Assembly: GCA_020253445.1 (NCBI GenBank)
Contig: JADCBP010000005.1
Span: 310,001 to 374,000 of the forward strand
Direction of reading: 5' to 3'
DNA: 64,000 bases
Source of the DNA: Methylobacterium sp.
Lineage (GTDB): Bacteria > Pseudomonadota > Alphaproteobacteria > Rhizobiales > Beijerinckiaceae
Every line of letters begins with the position of its first letter. Position 1 is the first letter of the stretch. This document shows positions 25,458 to 35,992 of this stretch, in pieces. The notes under the pieces are model-generated. The model made no database searches, was not told the DNA's origin, and saw nothing but the letters and a program-made list of their open reading frames with translations. The translations under genes were made by a program, and so were the position numbers.

Positions 25458-26450
25458 ATGAAGCGTCTTGCAGTTTCGGCCGCCTTTGCGGCTTTCATGG
25501 CCATGCCTGTCTCTGCGCAAGTCAAGCCGGCCATCACCTTCGATGTCGGCGGCAAGTTCGACAAATCCTTCAACGAGGCGGCCTTCAACGGCGCCGAGGC
25601 CTTCAAGAGGAAGACCGGCATCGCCTATCGCGAATTCGAGATCCAGAACGACGCGCAGCGCGAACAGGCGCTGACCCGCTTCGCGCGGGACGGCCATTCG
25701 CCGATCATCGCCATCGGCTTCTCCAACGGCTCGGCCCTGAAGAAGGTCGCGGCGGAATTCCCGAATGTGCGCTTCGCAATCATCGATTTCGTCGTTGATC
25801 TGCCGAATGTGCAGTCGATCGTCTTCAAGGAGCACGAGGGCTCCTATCTCGTGGGCCTGCTCGCGGCCCAGGCGTCGAAAACCGGCAAGGTCGGCTTCGT
25901 GGGCGGCATGGATATCCCGCTCATCCGTCGTTTCGCCTGCGGCTATGTGCAGGGCGTGAAGGCAGCGAAACCCAATGCCGAAATCTTCCAGAACATGACC
26001 GGCACCACGGGCGCGGCCTTCAATGATCCGCTGAAGGGCAGTGAACTCGCCCGTTCGCAGATCGCGCGCGGCGCGGACGTGATCTACCACGCCGCGGGCA
26101 ATACCGGCGCGGGCGTGCTGCGCGCGGCGGCGGATGCCGGCATTCTCGGCATCGGCGTCGATTCCAACCAGAACGGCATGCATCCCGGCAAGGTGCTGAC
26201 CTCGATGCTGAAGCGCGTCGACATCGCGGTCGAAAAGGTGCTGACCGAAGCGAACAACAACCAGTGGAAGTCGGGCGTCACTGTCCTCGGCCTTGCGGAA
26301 GGCGGCGTGGATTGGGCGCAGGACGACAACAACAAGGCGCTGATCACGGCCGTGATGCGCGCGGCGGTGGAAAAGGCCTCGGCGGACATCAAGGCTGGCA
26401 CCATCAAAGTGCACGATTACATGTCGGACCAGAAGTGCCCCGTTCAGTAA
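25458..26450 (+). CDS. BMP-family nucleoside ABC transporter substrate-binding protein
   Basis: This 330-residue protein has a Sec signal (about 1-21, cut near VSAQ) and the basic membrane protein fold used for nucleoside capture. Family stretches are FDVGGKFDKSFNEAAFNGAEAF, AIGFSNGSALKKVAAEFP and HEGSYLVGLLAA. It is the first gene of a long rightward operon with the matching ATPase and two permeases, then nucleoside-degrading enzymes, so it should bind nucleosides. The upstream region holds the RutR-like site near preT. Confidence 0.94.
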   Translation: MKRLAVSAAFAAFMAMPVSAQVKPAITFDVGGKFDKSFNEAAFNGAEAFKRKTGIAYREFEIQNDAQREQALTRFARDGHSPIIAIGFSNGSALKKVAAEFPNVRFAIIDFVVDLPNVQSIVFKEHEGSYLVGLLAAQASKTGKVGFVGGMDIPLIRRFACGYVQGVKAAKPNAEIFQNMTGTTGAAFNDPLKGSELARSQIARGADVIYHAAGNTGAGVLRAAADAGILGIGVDSNQNGMHPGKVLTSMLKRVDIAVEKVLTEANNNQWKSGVTVLGLAEGGVDWAQDDNNKALITAVMRAAVEKASADIKAGTIKVHDYMSDQKCPVQ

Positions 26451-26478
26451 TCGGACGGATCGCTTCGGTTCCCCTTTG

Positions 26479-28014
26479 ATGAGCAACCCGGCCATCCGGC
26501 TCGTCGGCATCGAGAAGCGTTTCGGAGCGGTTCATGCGAACCGCTCCGTCGATCTCGTGGTCGAGAACGGTTCCATTCACGGCATCATTGGTGAGAACGG
26601 TGCCGGGAAATCGACGCTGATGTCGATCCTCTTCGGCTTTTACGAGGCCGATTCCGGCGAGATCATCGTGCAGGGCAAGCCGATCCGCATCCGCTCCCCG
26701 GCGGATGCGATCGCGGCGGGGATTGGCATGGTCCATCAGCATTTCATGCTGGTGGATACGATGAGCGTGGCCGAGAACGTGATGCTCGGCATGGAGGGCG
26801 GAGCCTTCACCGAAAGCGGGCTCTCGAAAGCGCGGGCGGAGATCATTCGCTTCGGCGCCGAATATGGCATCCAGGTCGAGCCTGATGCGATGGTCGGCGA
26901 ACTCTCGGTGGGTCTCCAGCAGCGCGTCGAGATCATCAAGGCGCTCTATCGCGGGGCGCGGATTCTCATCCTCGATGAGCCGACAGGCGTCCTGACGCCC
27001 GCAGAAGCGGAGCAGTTGTTCCGCGCCCTGGCGGAATTGCGGCGGCAGGGGCGCACCATCCTGCTCATCACCCACAAGCTCAAGGAAATCATGGCGATCA
27101 CGGATCATGTCTCCGTGATGCGGCGCGGGGCGATGGTCGCGCATCGCAAGACCGGCGAGACCAATCCGCAGGAACTCGCCGAACTCATGGTGGGCCGCCC
27201 GGTCGGCCAGCCGGTCCGCGCGCCCGGCATCACGGGCCAGGATGTCCTGCTCGACGTGCGGAACCTGAAGGTCACGGATGCGCGCGGCGTGCTGCGCGTC
27301 GATGATGTCACTTTCGCGGTGCGCGCGGGCGAAATCCTTGGCATCGCGGGCGTTTCCGGCAACGGGCAATCGGAACTGGTCGAGAGCCTCGCGGGCATGA
27401 TGCCCCGGCGCGCCGGCGAGGTTTTCGTGTGCGGCAAGCCCGTGCCGCCCGAGGCCGATGCCGGCACCCTGCGCGCAATGGGCCTCGCCCATGTGCCGGA
27501 AGACCGGCAGCGCATGGGCCTCGTGACGATCTTCCCCGCCCATGAGAGCGCCATTCTCGGCCGGCAGGACAACCCGGATTACGGCACCGGCCTCTTCATC
27601 GACCAGAAGGCTGCCATCGCGGATACCGCCGGCAAGATGTCGCGCTTCGATGTGCGCCCGCCTGATCCGCTGCTGAAGACGGCGAATTTCTCCGGCGGCA
27701 ACCAGCAGAAGATCGTGATTGCCCGCGAGGTGGAGACCGAGCCCGACGTGCTCCTCATCGCGCAGCCCACGCGCGGGGTGGATATCGGTGCCATCGCCTT
27801 CATTCATCGAAAGATTCTGGATCTGAAGGCCGCGGGCAAGGCGATTCTGCTCGTGTCCGTGGAACTCGACGAGATCTTCGCGCTGTCGGATCGCATCTGC
27901 GTGATGTGCGGCGGGCGGCTGATGGGCATGCGCCACACGGAGGAGACCGACCAGAACGAGATCGGCCTCATGATGGCCGGGCTGGAAGCCAAGCCGGGCG
28001 AGAACGCGGCATGA
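26479..28014 (+). CDS. Nucleoside ABC transporter ATP-binding protein (two ABC domains)
   Basis: This 511-residue protein carries two ATPase domains in tandem, as in RbsA- and NupA-type importers. The first has Walker A GENGAGKST near residue 38, signature-like LSVGLQQR and Walker B ILILDEPTGVL. The second has the degenerate GVSGNGQSE, signature SGGNQQK and LIAQPTRGVD. The ATG at 26479 is chosen over the TTG at 26476. It overlaps the first permease gene by four bases (ATGA). Confidence 0.95.
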   Translation: MSNPAIRLVGIEKRFGAVHANRSVDLVVENGSIHGIIGENGAGKSTLMSILFGFYEADSGEIIVQGKPIRIRSPADAIAAGIGMVHQHFMLVDTMSVAENVMLGMEGGAFTESGLSKARAEIIRFGAEYGIQVEPDAMVGELSVGLQQRVEIIKALYRGARILILDEPTGVLTPAEAEQLFRALAELRRQGRTILLITHKLKEIMAITDHVSVMRRGAMVAHRKTGETNPQELAELMVGRPVGQPVRAPGITGQDVLLDVRNLKVTDARGVLRVDDVTFAVRAGEILGIAGVSGNGQSELVESLAGMMPRRAGEVFVCGKPVPPEADAGTLRAMGLAHVPEDRQRMGLVTIFPAHESAILGRQDNPDYGTGLFIDQKAAIADTAGKMSRFDVRPPDPLLKTANFSGGNQQKIVIAREVETEPDVLLIAQPTRGVDIGAIAFIHRKILDLKAAGKAILLVSVELDEIFALSDRICVMCGGRLMGMRHTEETDQNEIGLMMAGLEAKPGENAA

Positions 28015-29111
28015 GCGCCAGGCCTGTCACGCTGCCCCGCTGGGCTGATGTCTATCTCATGCCGGCGCTCAATGTGGGCCTCGCCTTCCTGGCTTCAGGG
28101 CTTGTGGTGCTCGCGATCGGGGAAAGCCCGCTGGAGGCCACGACCCTGCTGCTGCGCGGCGCCTTGGGCCATGCCGAAGGGATTGGCTTCACCCTTTATT
28201 ACACGACGAACTTCATCTTCACCGGGCTCGCCGTGGCGGTGGCCTTTCATGCCGGGCTCTTCAACATCGGCGGCGAGGGGCAGGCGATGCTGGGCGGCAT
28301 CGGCGCTGCCATCGCGGCGCTGATGCTGGGTTCGCTGCCCGGCATCCTTGCGCTGCCCGCAGCCATTCTCGCTGCCGCCTTGTTCGGTGCGGGCTGGGCG
28401 GCCATTCCCGGCTGGCTGCAGGCCAAGCGTGGCAGCCACGTGGTCATCACCACCATCATGTTCAACTTCATCGCCAGCGCGCTGCTGGTTTATCTGCTGG
28501 TGGATGTTTTCAGGCCGGCGGGCATGATGGAACCCTCCTCGCGGGTTTTCGGAGAGGGAGGCAAATTGCCCTTCCTGCATGAGATCGCCGCGAAACTCGG
28601 GATGAAACTGCCGAAATCGCCGCTCAACCTCTCCTTCGTGCTCGCTTTGGCTTCAGCGGTGGCGGTGTGGCTGCTGATCTACCGCTCGCGCCTGGGCTAT
28701 GCGATCCGGACCGTGGGCGCGAACCCGACCGCCGCGCGCTATGCCGGCATCTCGCCGGAGCGCATCACCATCCTCGCCATGGCGATTTCCGGCGCGCTGG
28801 CGGGGATGATGGCGGTGAACGAGATTCTCGGCGTGCAGCATCGGCTGTTGCTGGCCTTCACGGCCGGCTATGGTTTCGTGGGGATCGCCGTGGCGCTGAT
28901 GGGGCGGGGGCATCCGGCTGGCATCGTGTTCGCGGCACTGCTCTTCGGCGTGCTCTACCAAGGCGGCACGGAACTCGCCTTCGACAAGCCGAACATCTCG
29001 CGCGACATGATCGTGGTGATCCAGGGGCTGGTGATCCTCTTCGCGGGCGCACTGGAATTCATGCTGAAGCCGTGGGTGGCGAAGCTTCTCGCGGGAGGGG
29101 AGCAGGCGTGA
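28011..29111 (+). CDS. Nucleoside ABC transporter permease 1
   Basis: This 366-residue membrane protein has about ten hydrophobic segments and the conserved motif FNIGGEGQAMLGGIGA plus TIMFNFIASALLVYLL, typical of BMP-linked permeases (NupB type). The ATG at 28011 overlaps the ATPase stop; the frame stays open upstream inside that gene. It pairs with the following permease in nucleoside uptake. Confidence 0.94.
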   Translation: MSARPVTLPRWADVYLMPALNVGLAFLASGLVVLAIGESPLEATTLLLRGALGHAEGIGFTLYYTTNFIFTGLAVAVAFHAGLFNIGGEGQAMLGGIGAAIAALMLGSLPGILALPAAILAAALFGAGWAAIPGWLQAKRGSHVVITTIMFNFIASALLVYLLVDVFRPAGMMEPSSRVFGEGGKLPFLHEIAAKLGMKLPKSPLNLSFVLALASAVAVWLLIYRSRLGYAIRTVGANPTAARYAGISPERITILAMAISGALAGMMAVNEILGVQHRLLLAFTAGYGFVGIAVALMGRGHPAGIVFAALLFGVLYQGGTELAFDKPNISRDMIVVIQGLVILFAGALEFMLKPWVAKLLAGGEQA

Positions 29112-30082
29112 TGGAAACCTATCTTCTCGCGCTCGGCATTCTCGATTCCGGCACGCGGCTCGCCGTTCCGCTGCTCTGCGCCTGCCTCGCCGGGCTCTAT
29201 TCGGAAAAGGCGGGCGTGGTCGATATCGGGCTTGAGGGCAAGCTCCTCGGCGCGGCCTTCGCCTCGGCGACCACGGCGCTTGCAACCGGTTCCGCCCTGC
29301 TGGGCCTGATGGCGGGCATCGCGGTGTCCCTGATGCTCTCGCTCGTGCATGGTTTCGCCTGCATCACCCAGCGCGGCAACCAGATCGTCACGGGTGTCGC
29401 GATCAACGTGCTGGTGGCCGGCCTGACGGCGCTTCTCGGGCATGCCTGGTACAAGCAGGGCGGGCGCACGCCTTCGCTCGAAGGCGCGGCGCGCCTGAAC
29501 GAGATCCAGCTGCCCTTCGCAGCCACCCTCGAATCGGTTCCCATCCTCGGGCCGTTCTATGCCGAGGTGGTCTCGGGCCATGCCTTGCCGGTCTATCTTG
29601 CGTTTCTCGCCGTGCCGCTCACCTGGTTCCTGCTCTATCGCACGCGCTGGGGCTTGCGCATCCGCGCGGTGGGCGAGAACCCGGCGGCCGTCGATACGGC
29701 CGGGATTTCCGTCACGCGCTTGCGCTATTCGGCGGTGCTGGCCTGCGGGCTGCTCTGCGGCATCGGCGGCGCCTACATGTCGGTGGCGCAGGCCGCAGGC
29801 TTCCTGCCGCACATGACCGCCGGGAAGGGCTTCATCGCACTGGCGGCCCTGATCTTCGCGAAATGGCGCCCGGTCGCGGCGCTCTGGGCCTGCCTGCTCT
29901 TCGGGCTGCTCGACGCAGCGGCGATCCGCCTGCAGGGCGTGGTGCTGCCCGGCATCGGCGAGGTGCCGGTCCAGGCGATCCAGGCCCTGCCCTATATGCT
30001 GACGGTCATCCTGCTGGCGGGCTTTGTCGGTCGTGCCATTCCGCCGAAAGCCAGTGGCGTGCCTTATGTGAAGGAGCGGTGA
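29111..30082 (+). CDS. Nucleoside ABC transporter permease 2
   Basis: This 323-residue membrane protein has eight to ten hydrophobic segments and the family motif EKAGVVDIGLEGKLLGAAFA. It starts at ATG 29111 (or GTG 29108), overlapping the preceding stop. With permease 1 it forms the nucleoside channel. The next gene, cytidine deaminase, begins within three bases of its end. Confidence 0.94.
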   Translation: METYLLALGILDSGTRLAVPLLCACLAGLYSEKAGVVDIGLEGKLLGAAFASATTALATGSALLGLMAGIAVSLMLSLVHGFACITQRGNQIVTGVAINVLVAGLTALLGHAWYKQGGRTPSLEGAARLNEIQLPFAATLESVPILGPFYAEVVSGHALPVYLAFLAVPLTWFLLYRTRWGLRIRAVGENPAAVDTAGISVTRLRYSAVLACGLLCGIGGAYMSVAQAAGFLPHMTAGKGFIALAALIFAKWRPVAALWACLLFGLLDAAAIRLQGVVLPGIGEVPVQAIQALPYMLTVILLAGFVGRAIPPKASGVPYVKER

Positions 30083-30084
30083 AC

Positions 30085-30513
30085 ATGCCCCAAGCCGAGT
30101 TGGCGGATTCCGCGCTGCAGAAGCTGTTCGATGCGGCGAAGCTCGCCTTCGCGCGCGCCTATGCGCCCTATTCGCGTTTTTCGGTGGGAGCCGCCATTCT
30201 GAGCGAGGATGGTCGGATCTACGCCGCGCCGAATGTCGAGAACGCCGCCTACCCTGCGGGAACCTGCGCCGAAGCCGGCGCGATTTCTGCGATGATCGCC
30301 GGCGGCTCGCGGCGCATCGCCGAACTTTTAGTGGTGGGTGCGGGCGAAGGGCTCTGCACGCCCTGCGGCGCCTGCCGCCAGCGCATCCGCGAATTCGCCG
30401 GGCCGGAATGCCCGATCCACATCGCGGGGCCCGATGGCATCCGCGCGAGCTTCACGCTCTCCGCCCTCCTGCCCTATTCCTTCGGGCCCGAGAATCTCGG
30501 CAGCGGAACCTGA
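30085..30513 (+). CDS. cdd: Cytidine deaminase
   Basis: This 142-residue enzyme deaminates cytidine and deoxycytidine to uridine forms. The zinc and catalytic motifs are NVENAAYPAGTCAEAGAI (Cys and catalytic Glu) and CTPCGACRQ (two zinc Cys). Length fits the small tetrameric type. It sits directly after the importer genes, feeding imported cytidine into uridine-degrading steps encoded downstream. Confidence 0.96.
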   Translation: MPQAELADSALQKLFDAAKLAFARAYAPYSRFSVGAAILSEDGRIYAAPNVENAAYPAGTCAEAGAISAMIAGGSRRIAELLVVGAGEGLCTPCGACRQRIREFAGPECPIHIAGPDGIRASFTLSALLPYSFGPENLGSGT

Positions 30514-30515
30514 CC

Positions 30516-31310
30516 ATGGAAGCCTTGTCGATCATCCATGGCGCGGCCGGTGAACACCCTGTGGAAGCGGGCATCGTGCTGGGCTCCGGCCTGGGGCAAC
30601 TGGGCGAGCAGGTCGCGGGGGCTGTTTCGGTTCCCTATGAGGAACTTCCCGGCTTTCCCAGGGGCGGGGTCTCCGGCCATCAGGGCCGGCTGATCATCGG
30701 CCAGCTCGGCGGGCGTCGCGTCGCGGTCTTTTCGGGCCGCGAGCACTATTACGAGCACGGCAATTCCGCCGCCATGCGCCCGGCTTTGGAGACATTGAAG
30801 GCGCTCGGCGCTTCGACGCTGATCCTCACCAACGCCGCCGGCTCGCTTCGGAGCGAGGTTGGGCCAACCTCCATTGTCGTGCATTCGGATTACGTGAACT
30901 GGTCCGGCCGCAACCCGCTCATCGGCGAGCCGGGCGATGCGCGCTTTGTCGACATGCGCGACGCCTATGATCCTGCCCTGCGCGCGAAACTGCGCGATGT
31001 GGCGGTGCGCGAGGGCATTCCTCACCATGAAGGCGTCTATTTCTGGTTTTCCGGCCCCACCTTCGAGAGCCCGGCCGAGATCCGCGCGATGAAGATTCTC
31101 GGCGCGGATCTCGTCGGCATGTCCACCGTGCCGGAGGTGATCCTCGCGCGCCGTCTCGGCCTGCGCGTCGCGGCGCTCTCGATGGTCACGAACCTCGCCG
31201 CCGGCTTTCAGGGTGCGGAGATCTCGCATCATGACACGAAGACGGTGGCCGCCAAGGGCAGCGCCGCGATGATCCGCATGATCACCGGCTTGCTGGAGGC
31301 CGGCCCATGA
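30516..31310 (+). CDS. Purine-nucleoside phosphorylase
   Basis: This 264-residue enzyme is of the trimeric PNP type, splitting purine nucleosides with phosphate into base and (deoxy)ribose-1-phosphate. Conserved segments include GIVLGSGLGQLGEQV (phosphate loop), GREHYYEHG, LILTNAAGSL and SGPTFESPAEIRAMK. The start ATG 30516 follows cdd by two bases and its stop overlaps deoC. Its sugar phosphate product is taken on by DeoB and DeoC in the same operon. Confidence 0.94.
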   Translation: MEALSIIHGAAGEHPVEAGIVLGSGLGQLGEQVAGAVSVPYEELPGFPRGGVSGHQGRLIIGQLGGRRVAVFSGREHYYEHGNSAAMRPALETLKALGASTLILTNAAGSLRSEVGPTSIVVHSDYVNWSGRNPLIGEPGDARFVDMRDAYDPALRAKLRDVAVREGIPHHEGVYFWFSGPTFESPAEIRAMKILGADLVGMSTVPEVILARRLGLRVAALSMVTNLAAGFQGAEISHHDTKTVAAKGSAAMIRMITGLLEAGP

Positions 31311-32083
31311 GCACCGAAGCCGAGATCGCGCTCGCCCGGCGTGCCATCGCGCTGCTCGACCTCACCGAGTTGGGGGACCATGCGAGCGAGGCGGATGTCG
31401 CGAAGCTTTGCGCCAAGGCGAAGGGCGCGGCGGGCATTCCCGCTGTCGCGGCGGTCTGCGTCTGGCCGCGTCACGTGGCTGAGGCCAGGGCCGCGCTGGA
31501 GGGCACGGGCATCCGCATCGCGACCGTGGTGAATTTCCCCTCCGGCGAGGAAACCCTGGCGGATGTGCTCGCGACGATGCAGGCGGCGCTCGAAGCCGGG
31601 GCCGACGAGATCGACCTCGTGATGCCCTGGCGCGCCTTCCTTTCGGGCGACGAGGAAACAGCCGGCGCGATGATGCGCGGGGTGAGGGCCGCCCTTCCGG
31701 CGGATCGCCGGTTGAAGGTCATCCTCGAAAGCGGCAGCTACCCTGATGCCGCCTCCATCCGCCGCGCGGCGGATCTCGCCATCCGCTGCGGCGCGCATTT
31801 CATCAAGACCTCGACCGGCAAGGCCGGGACCGGCGCGAGCCTCGACGCCGCGCGCGCGATGCTCGGGGCCATTCTCGCCGTGCCGCGTTCCGTGGGTCTG
31901 AAGCCCTCCGGCGGCATCCGCAGCTTCGCCGATGCGGCGGCCTATCTCGCTCTCGCCGACGACATGATGGGCCCGGGCTGGACCGCGCCGGAAACCTTTC
32001 GTCTCGGAGCCTCGGGCCTGCATGACGCGCTCGCGGGCGTTATTGCGGGCTCGGCCAGTCCCACCAGCAACAAGGCTTATTGA
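31307..32083 (+). CDS. deoC: Deoxyribose-phosphate aldolase
   Basis: This 258-residue class I aldolase cleaves deoxyribose-5-phosphate to acetaldehyde and glyceraldehyde-3-phosphate. The Schiff-base Lys is in HFIKTSTGK, with the partner Lys in GLKPSGGIR and the acidic residues in GADEIDLVMP. It overlaps the PNP stop (ATGA) and is followed after one base by the thymidine phosphorylase gene, placing it in the deoxynucleoside catabolic operon. Confidence 0.95.
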   Translation: MSTEAEIALARRAIALLDLTELGDHASEADVAKLCAKAKGAAGIPAVAAVCVWPRHVAEARAALEGTGIRIATVVNFPSGEETLADVLATMQAALEAGADEIDLVMPWRAFLSGDEETAGAMMRGVRAALPADRRLKVILESGSYPDAASIRRAADLAIRCGAHFIKTSTGKAGTGASLDAARAMLGAILAVPRSVGLKPSGGIRSFADAAAYLALADDMMGPGWTAPETFRLGASGLHDALAGVIAGSASPTSNKAY

Positions 32084-32084
32084 G

Positions 32085-33413
32085 ATGGATCTCCCGCAGG
32101 AAATCATCCGGAAGAAGCGCGACGGACGCGCCTTGGAGGAGGCCGAGATCGGCTTTCTCATCGCGGGGCTCGTCGATGGGCGCGTCACGGGCATGCAGGC
32201 CGCGGCCTTCGCCATGGCGGTGTTCCTCAATGGCATGAGCCGCGCCGAAGCCGTGGCGCTGACCCGTGCGATGACCCGCTCCGGCTCCGTGATGAACTGG
32301 AATGACCTCGCCTTGCCCGGCCCGGTGCTCGACAAGCATTCGACGGGCGGCGTCGGTGATCTCGTGAGCCTCATTCTCGCGCCGGCGGTTGCGGCCTGCG
32401 GCGGCTTCGTGCCGATGATCTCGGGCCGCGGTCTGGGGCATACCGGCGGCACGCTCGACAAGCTCGAGGCCATTCCCGGCTATTCGACCCGGCCCGACCC
32501 GGCGCTCCTGCGCAAGGTCGTGCGTGAGATCGGCGCCGCGATCATCGGCCAGACGGAGGATCTCGCGCCGGCCGACAAGCGCCTCTATGCCATCCGCGAT
32601 GTGACGGCCACGGTGGAATCCATCCCGCTCATCACGGCTTCCATCCTCTCGAAGAAGCTCGCGGCGGGCCTTGAGGGCCTCGTGATGGATGTGAAAACCG
32701 GCTCCGGCGCCTTCATGGCCTCGCGCGAGGATTCGCGCGCCCTGGCCGAGAGCATCGTCGCGGTCGCCAATGGCGCCGGGCTCAGGACCACCGCGCTCAT
32801 CACGGACATGAACCAGCCGCTCGCGCCTGCGGCCGGCAATGCGGTGGAGGTGATGAACGCGGTTCAGAACCTCGTGGGCACGCGGAAGGACCGTCGCCTG
32901 CTCGACGTGGCCATCGCGCTGGGCGGGGAGATGCTCGCCATCGGCGGCCTGGCGGCGAGCCCGGGGGAGGGACGCGGGAAGATCGCCGCGGCCATTGAAA
33001 GCGGGCGCGCAGCCGAAGTGTTCGGCAAGATGGTCGCGGCTCTCGGCGGACCATCCGACCTGATGGAAAAGCCCGCGACCCGCCTTCCCTCCGCCCCCCT
33101 CATCCGGCCCGTGCTGGCTGGAAAGGCCGGGCTGATCGGGGCCATCGACACGCGCGCGATTGGCCTCTCGGTCGTGGCGATGGGCGGCGGACGGACCCGC
33201 GCAGAGGATTCGATCGACCATGCCGTCGGCCTGACGGACCTCGCCGGACTTGGCGCGAGGGTTGAGAGCGATACACCCCTCGCCCTGGTGCACGCGCGTT
33301 CCGATGCTGAATTCGAGGCGGCCCGGCGCACCATCCGCGCCGCCTATTCGATCGGTGAAGCAGCTGCCCCCGATTTCCCGCTCATCGCCGAACGCATCAC
33401 GGATTCGGCATGA
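32085..33413 (+). CDS. deoA: Thymidine phosphorylase
   Basis: This 442-residue enzyme splits thymidine (and deoxyuridine) to base and deoxyribose-1-phosphate. The phosphate-binding KHSTGGVGD and the segments [21 protein letters not shown] and [10 protein letters not shown] are typical of the family. The ATG at 32085 gives the normal length. The released uracil or thymine can enter either pyrimidine pathway encoded in this window. Confidence 0.95.
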   Translation: MDLPQEIIRKKRDGRALEEAEIGFLIAGLVDGRVTGMQAAAFAMAVFLNGMSRAEAVALTRAMTRSGSVMNWNDLALPGPVLDKHSTGGVGDLVSLILAPAVAACGGFVPMISGRGLGHTGGTLDKLEAIPGYSTRPDPALLRKVVREIGAAIIGQTEDLAPADKRLYAIRDVTATVESIPLITASILSKKLAAGLEGLVMDVKTGSGAFMASREDSRALAESIVAVANGAGLRTTALITDMNQPLAPAAGNAVEVMNAVQNLVGTRKDRRLLDVAIALGGEMLAIGGLAASPGEGRGKIAAAIESGRAAEVFGKMVAALGGPSDLMEKPATRLPSAPLIRPVLAGKAGLIGAIDTRAIGLSVVAMGGGRTRAEDSIDHAVGLTDLAGLGARVESDTPLALVHARSDAEFEAARRTIRAAYSIGEAAAPDFPLIAERITDSA

Positions 33414-33426
33414 ATATGGGGCTGAC

Positions 33427-34644
33427 ATGAGCCGCGCGCTGCTCATCGTGCTCGATTCCGTGGGCATCGGCGGTGCGCCGGATGCCGCGCGCTACGATGA
33501 CGAGGGTTCGAACACGGTCGGCCATGTCGCGCTGGCCTGCGCCGCCGGAAAAGGCGACCGGCCGGGCCTGCGATCGGGGCCATTGCTTCTGCCGAACATG
33601 GTGGCACTGGGGCTCGGCGAGGCGGTCCGCCTTGCCTCGGGGCTCATCGCGCCGGGGCTCGATGCACAACCGACCATGGGCCTCCATGGCGCGGGAACCG
33701 AGACCTCCAACGGCAAGGATACACCCTCCGGACATTGGGAAATTGCCGGTTTCCCGGTGGATTTCGAATGGGGATATTTCCCCCATGCCGAGCCCTGTTT
33801 TCCGCCGGAGCTGATCGCGGAATTCCTCGCGAAAACGGGCCTTCCTGGAATTCTCGGCAACAGGCACGCCTCGGGCACGGAGATCATCGAGGAATTCGGG
33901 GAGGAGCATGGCGCCAGCGGCAAGCCGATCCTCTACACCTCCGCCGATTCCGTGCTCCAGATCGCGGCGCATGAGACGATGTTCGGGCTCGCGCGGCTCT
34001 ACGAGATCTGCGCGGTGATGCGCGAACTCACGCGCTCCCTCGCGATCGGCCGCGTGATCGCCCGGCCTTTCATCGGCGAGAAGCGCGGCGCGTTCCGGCG
34101 CACGGCGAACCGCAAGGACTGGGCGATCGAGCCGGCCGAACCGACCATTCTCGACCGGCTGACGGAAGCGCACCGCAAGGTCATCACCATCGGCAAGATC
34201 GGCGACATCTTCGCGCATCGCGGCACGGGCGAGGAGATCAAGGCGGCGGGGAACGCTGGCCTGCTCGATGCGGCCCTTTCCGCTTTCGAGCGCCTGCCCG
34301 AAGGCGGGCTCGTTTTCGCAAACCTCATCGATTTCGATGTGGAATACGGCCATCGGCGCGATGTGCCGGGCTATGCGGCCGCGCTTGAAGCCTTCGACCG
34401 GCGGATTCCCGAGATCACGGCCCGGCTCAGGCCCGGTGATCTCGTGATCATCACCGCCGACCACGGCAACGATCCGACCTGGCGGGGCACAGATCACACC
34501 CGCGAGCGGGTGCCGATCCTCGCCTTCGGGCCGGGCATCGGGGCTGGTTCGATCGGCGTGCGCGACAGCCTCGCGGATATTGCCGCAAGCCTTCTCGATC
34601 ATCTCGGCATGATGCCGGGCAACAAGGGAACATCTTTCCTGTGA
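33427..34644 (+). CDS. deoB: Phosphopentomutase
   Basis: This 405-residue alkaline-phosphatase-fold enzyme moves phosphate from C1 to C5 of (deoxy)ribose. Metal and phospho-Thr motifs are LDSVGIG, the phosphorylated Thr in [20 protein letters not shown], and [18 protein letters not shown]. It links the phosphorylases to DeoC. The ATG at 33427 lies 13 bases after the deoA stop. Confidence 0.95.
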   Translation: MSRALLIVLDSVGIGGAPDAARYDDEGSNTVGHVALACAAGKGDRPGLRSGPLLLPNMVALGLGEAVRLASGLIAPGLDAQPTMGLHGAGTETSNGKDTPSGHWEIAGFPVDFEWGYFPHAEPCFPPELIAEFLAKTGLPGILGNRHASGTEIIEEFGEEHGASGKPILYTSADSVLQIAAHETMFGLARLYEICAVMRELTRSLAIGRVIARPFIGEKRGAFRRTANRKDWAIEPAEPTILDRLTEAHRKVITIGKIGDIFAHRGTGEEIKAAGNAGLLDAALSAFERLPEGGLVFANLIDFDVEYGHRRDVPGYAAALEAFDRRIPEITARLRPGDLVIITADHGNDPTWRGTDHTRERVPILAFGPGIGAGSIGVRDSLADIAASLLDHLGMMPGNKGTSFL

Positions 34645-34732
34645 TGGAGCAGCACAGGAGGCCGGCGCGGCTTCGCGTTGACGCCGCCCGGGCAACATGG
34701 AACGTTTCGATGGACATGAACCAGGCAACGGC

Positions 34733-35992
34733 ATGACAGGCAATCGCAAGGGCCATATCCGCATCACCTCGCACCCCGAGCCGGGTGCGGCGAGCAACCG
34801 CCACCCCATCCAATGGGGCGCGCCAGACCCCGCGAAGCGCGGGCCCGTCATCGGCACGGTGTCCCGCCCGCAGGATCGCAATGTCATCGGCGCGCATGGC
34901 GGCACCTATTCGCTCTACCGGGCGCTTGCGGTGTCATCCGGCGCGCTCAACGCCCAAGCCCGGGCTGATTTCACCAACACCGAGCCGGTGGCGAATATTG
35001 GCCCTTATCCGCAATGGGGCGAGCCGGGTCGGATCGTCTCGCTCGATCCGTTCGGCCATCGCGTCACCGAATATTACGCCCGCGAGATGGCCGAGGGGCT
35101 CGACCTGCGCCCCACCATCGCCATCACCAAGGCGCGCCTGCACCTGCCGGAAATCCGCGAGGCCATGGCGAAGGGCGAACTCAAACCCGATGGCGAGATT
35201 CTGAAGGAGAAGGGCGATATCGCCGTCACCAAGATCGCGATCGATCCGGTCTGGTGGCTGCCAGGCATTGCCGAGCGCTTCGGCACCACCGAGAAGGCCC
35301 TGCGCCGCACGCTCTTCGAGGAAACCGGCGGCATGTATCCGGAACTCGTGACGCGACCGGACATGCAGGTGTTCCTGCCGCCCATCGGCAACATCACGGC
35401 CTATGTCATGGGCGATGTGGCCACTCTCGCGAAGCCGCGAACGCGCATCACCTGCCGCGTGCATGACGAATGCAACGGCTCGGATGTGTTCGGGTCTGAT
35501 ATCTGCACCTGCCGGCCCTATCTCATCCACGGCATCGAGGAATGCGTGCGCGCCGCGCAGAACAGGGGCGTGGGGCTCATCGTCTATAATCGCAAGGAAG
35601 GCCGGGCCCTGGGCGAGGTGACGAAATTCCTCGTCTACAACGCCCGCAAGCGGCAGGAAGGCGGCGACCAGGCCGCCACCTATTTCGAGCGAACGGAATG
35701 CGTGGCCGGCGTGCAGGATGCGCGCTTCCAGCAATTGATGCCGGATGTGCTGCACTGGCTGGGCATCACGCATATCGAGCGGTTCATCTCGATGTCGAAC
35801 ATGAAGTTCGATGCGCTGACGAATTCCGGCATTTCCATTGGTGAGCGGGTGCCGATCCCGGACGGGCTCATCCCCGATGACGCCAATGTCGAGATGGAAG
35901 CGAAGAAGGCCGCCGGCTATTACGCGCCGGATGGCGCACCGGACCGTGAAAAGCTGGAACGGGTGGTTGGCCGTGACCTCGAAAAATTCTGA
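34733..35992 (+). CDS. GTP cyclohydrolase II-like protein, URC1 family (uracil catabolism)
   Basis: This 419-residue protein is a GTP cyclohydrolase II homologue with a long N-terminal extension. Zinc Cys are in CRVHDECNGSDVFGSDICTC, and YNRKEGRALGE replaces the usual YLRQEGRGIGL. It lies directly before URC4 and upp, the arrangement of the URC pathway first described in the yeast Lachancea (Saccharomyces) kluyveri, where URC1, URC4 and the UPRT URC6 degrade uracil through ribosylurea. It is thus more likely a pyrimidine-catabolic enzyme than riboflavin RibA. ATG 34697 is an alternative start. Confidence 0.88.
   Translation: MTGNRKGHIRITSHPEPGAASNRHPIQWGAPDPAKRGPVIGTVSRPQDRNVIGAHGGTYSLYRALAVSSGALNAQARADFTNTEPVANIGPYPQWGEPGRIVSLDPFGHRVTEYYAREMAEGLDLRPTIAITKARLHLPEIREAMAKGELKPDGEILKEKGDIAVTKIAIDPVWWLPGIAERFGTTEKALRRTLFEETGGMYPELVTRPDMQVFLPPIGNITAYVMGDVATLAKPRTRITCRVHDECNGSDVFGSDICTCRPYLIHGIEECVRAAQNRGVGLIVYNRKEGRALGEVTKFLVYNARKRQEGGDQAATYFERTECVAGVQDARFQQLMPDVLHWLGITHIERFISMSNMKFDALTNSGISIGERVPIPDGLIPDDANVEMEAKKAAGYYAPDGAPDREKLERVVGRDLEKF

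Noticed and set aside
34733-35992. Riboflavin-pathway GTP cyclohydrolase II (ribA)
   Set aside because: No other rib genes are nearby; the long N-terminal extension and the URC4-upp neighbours fit URC1 better.
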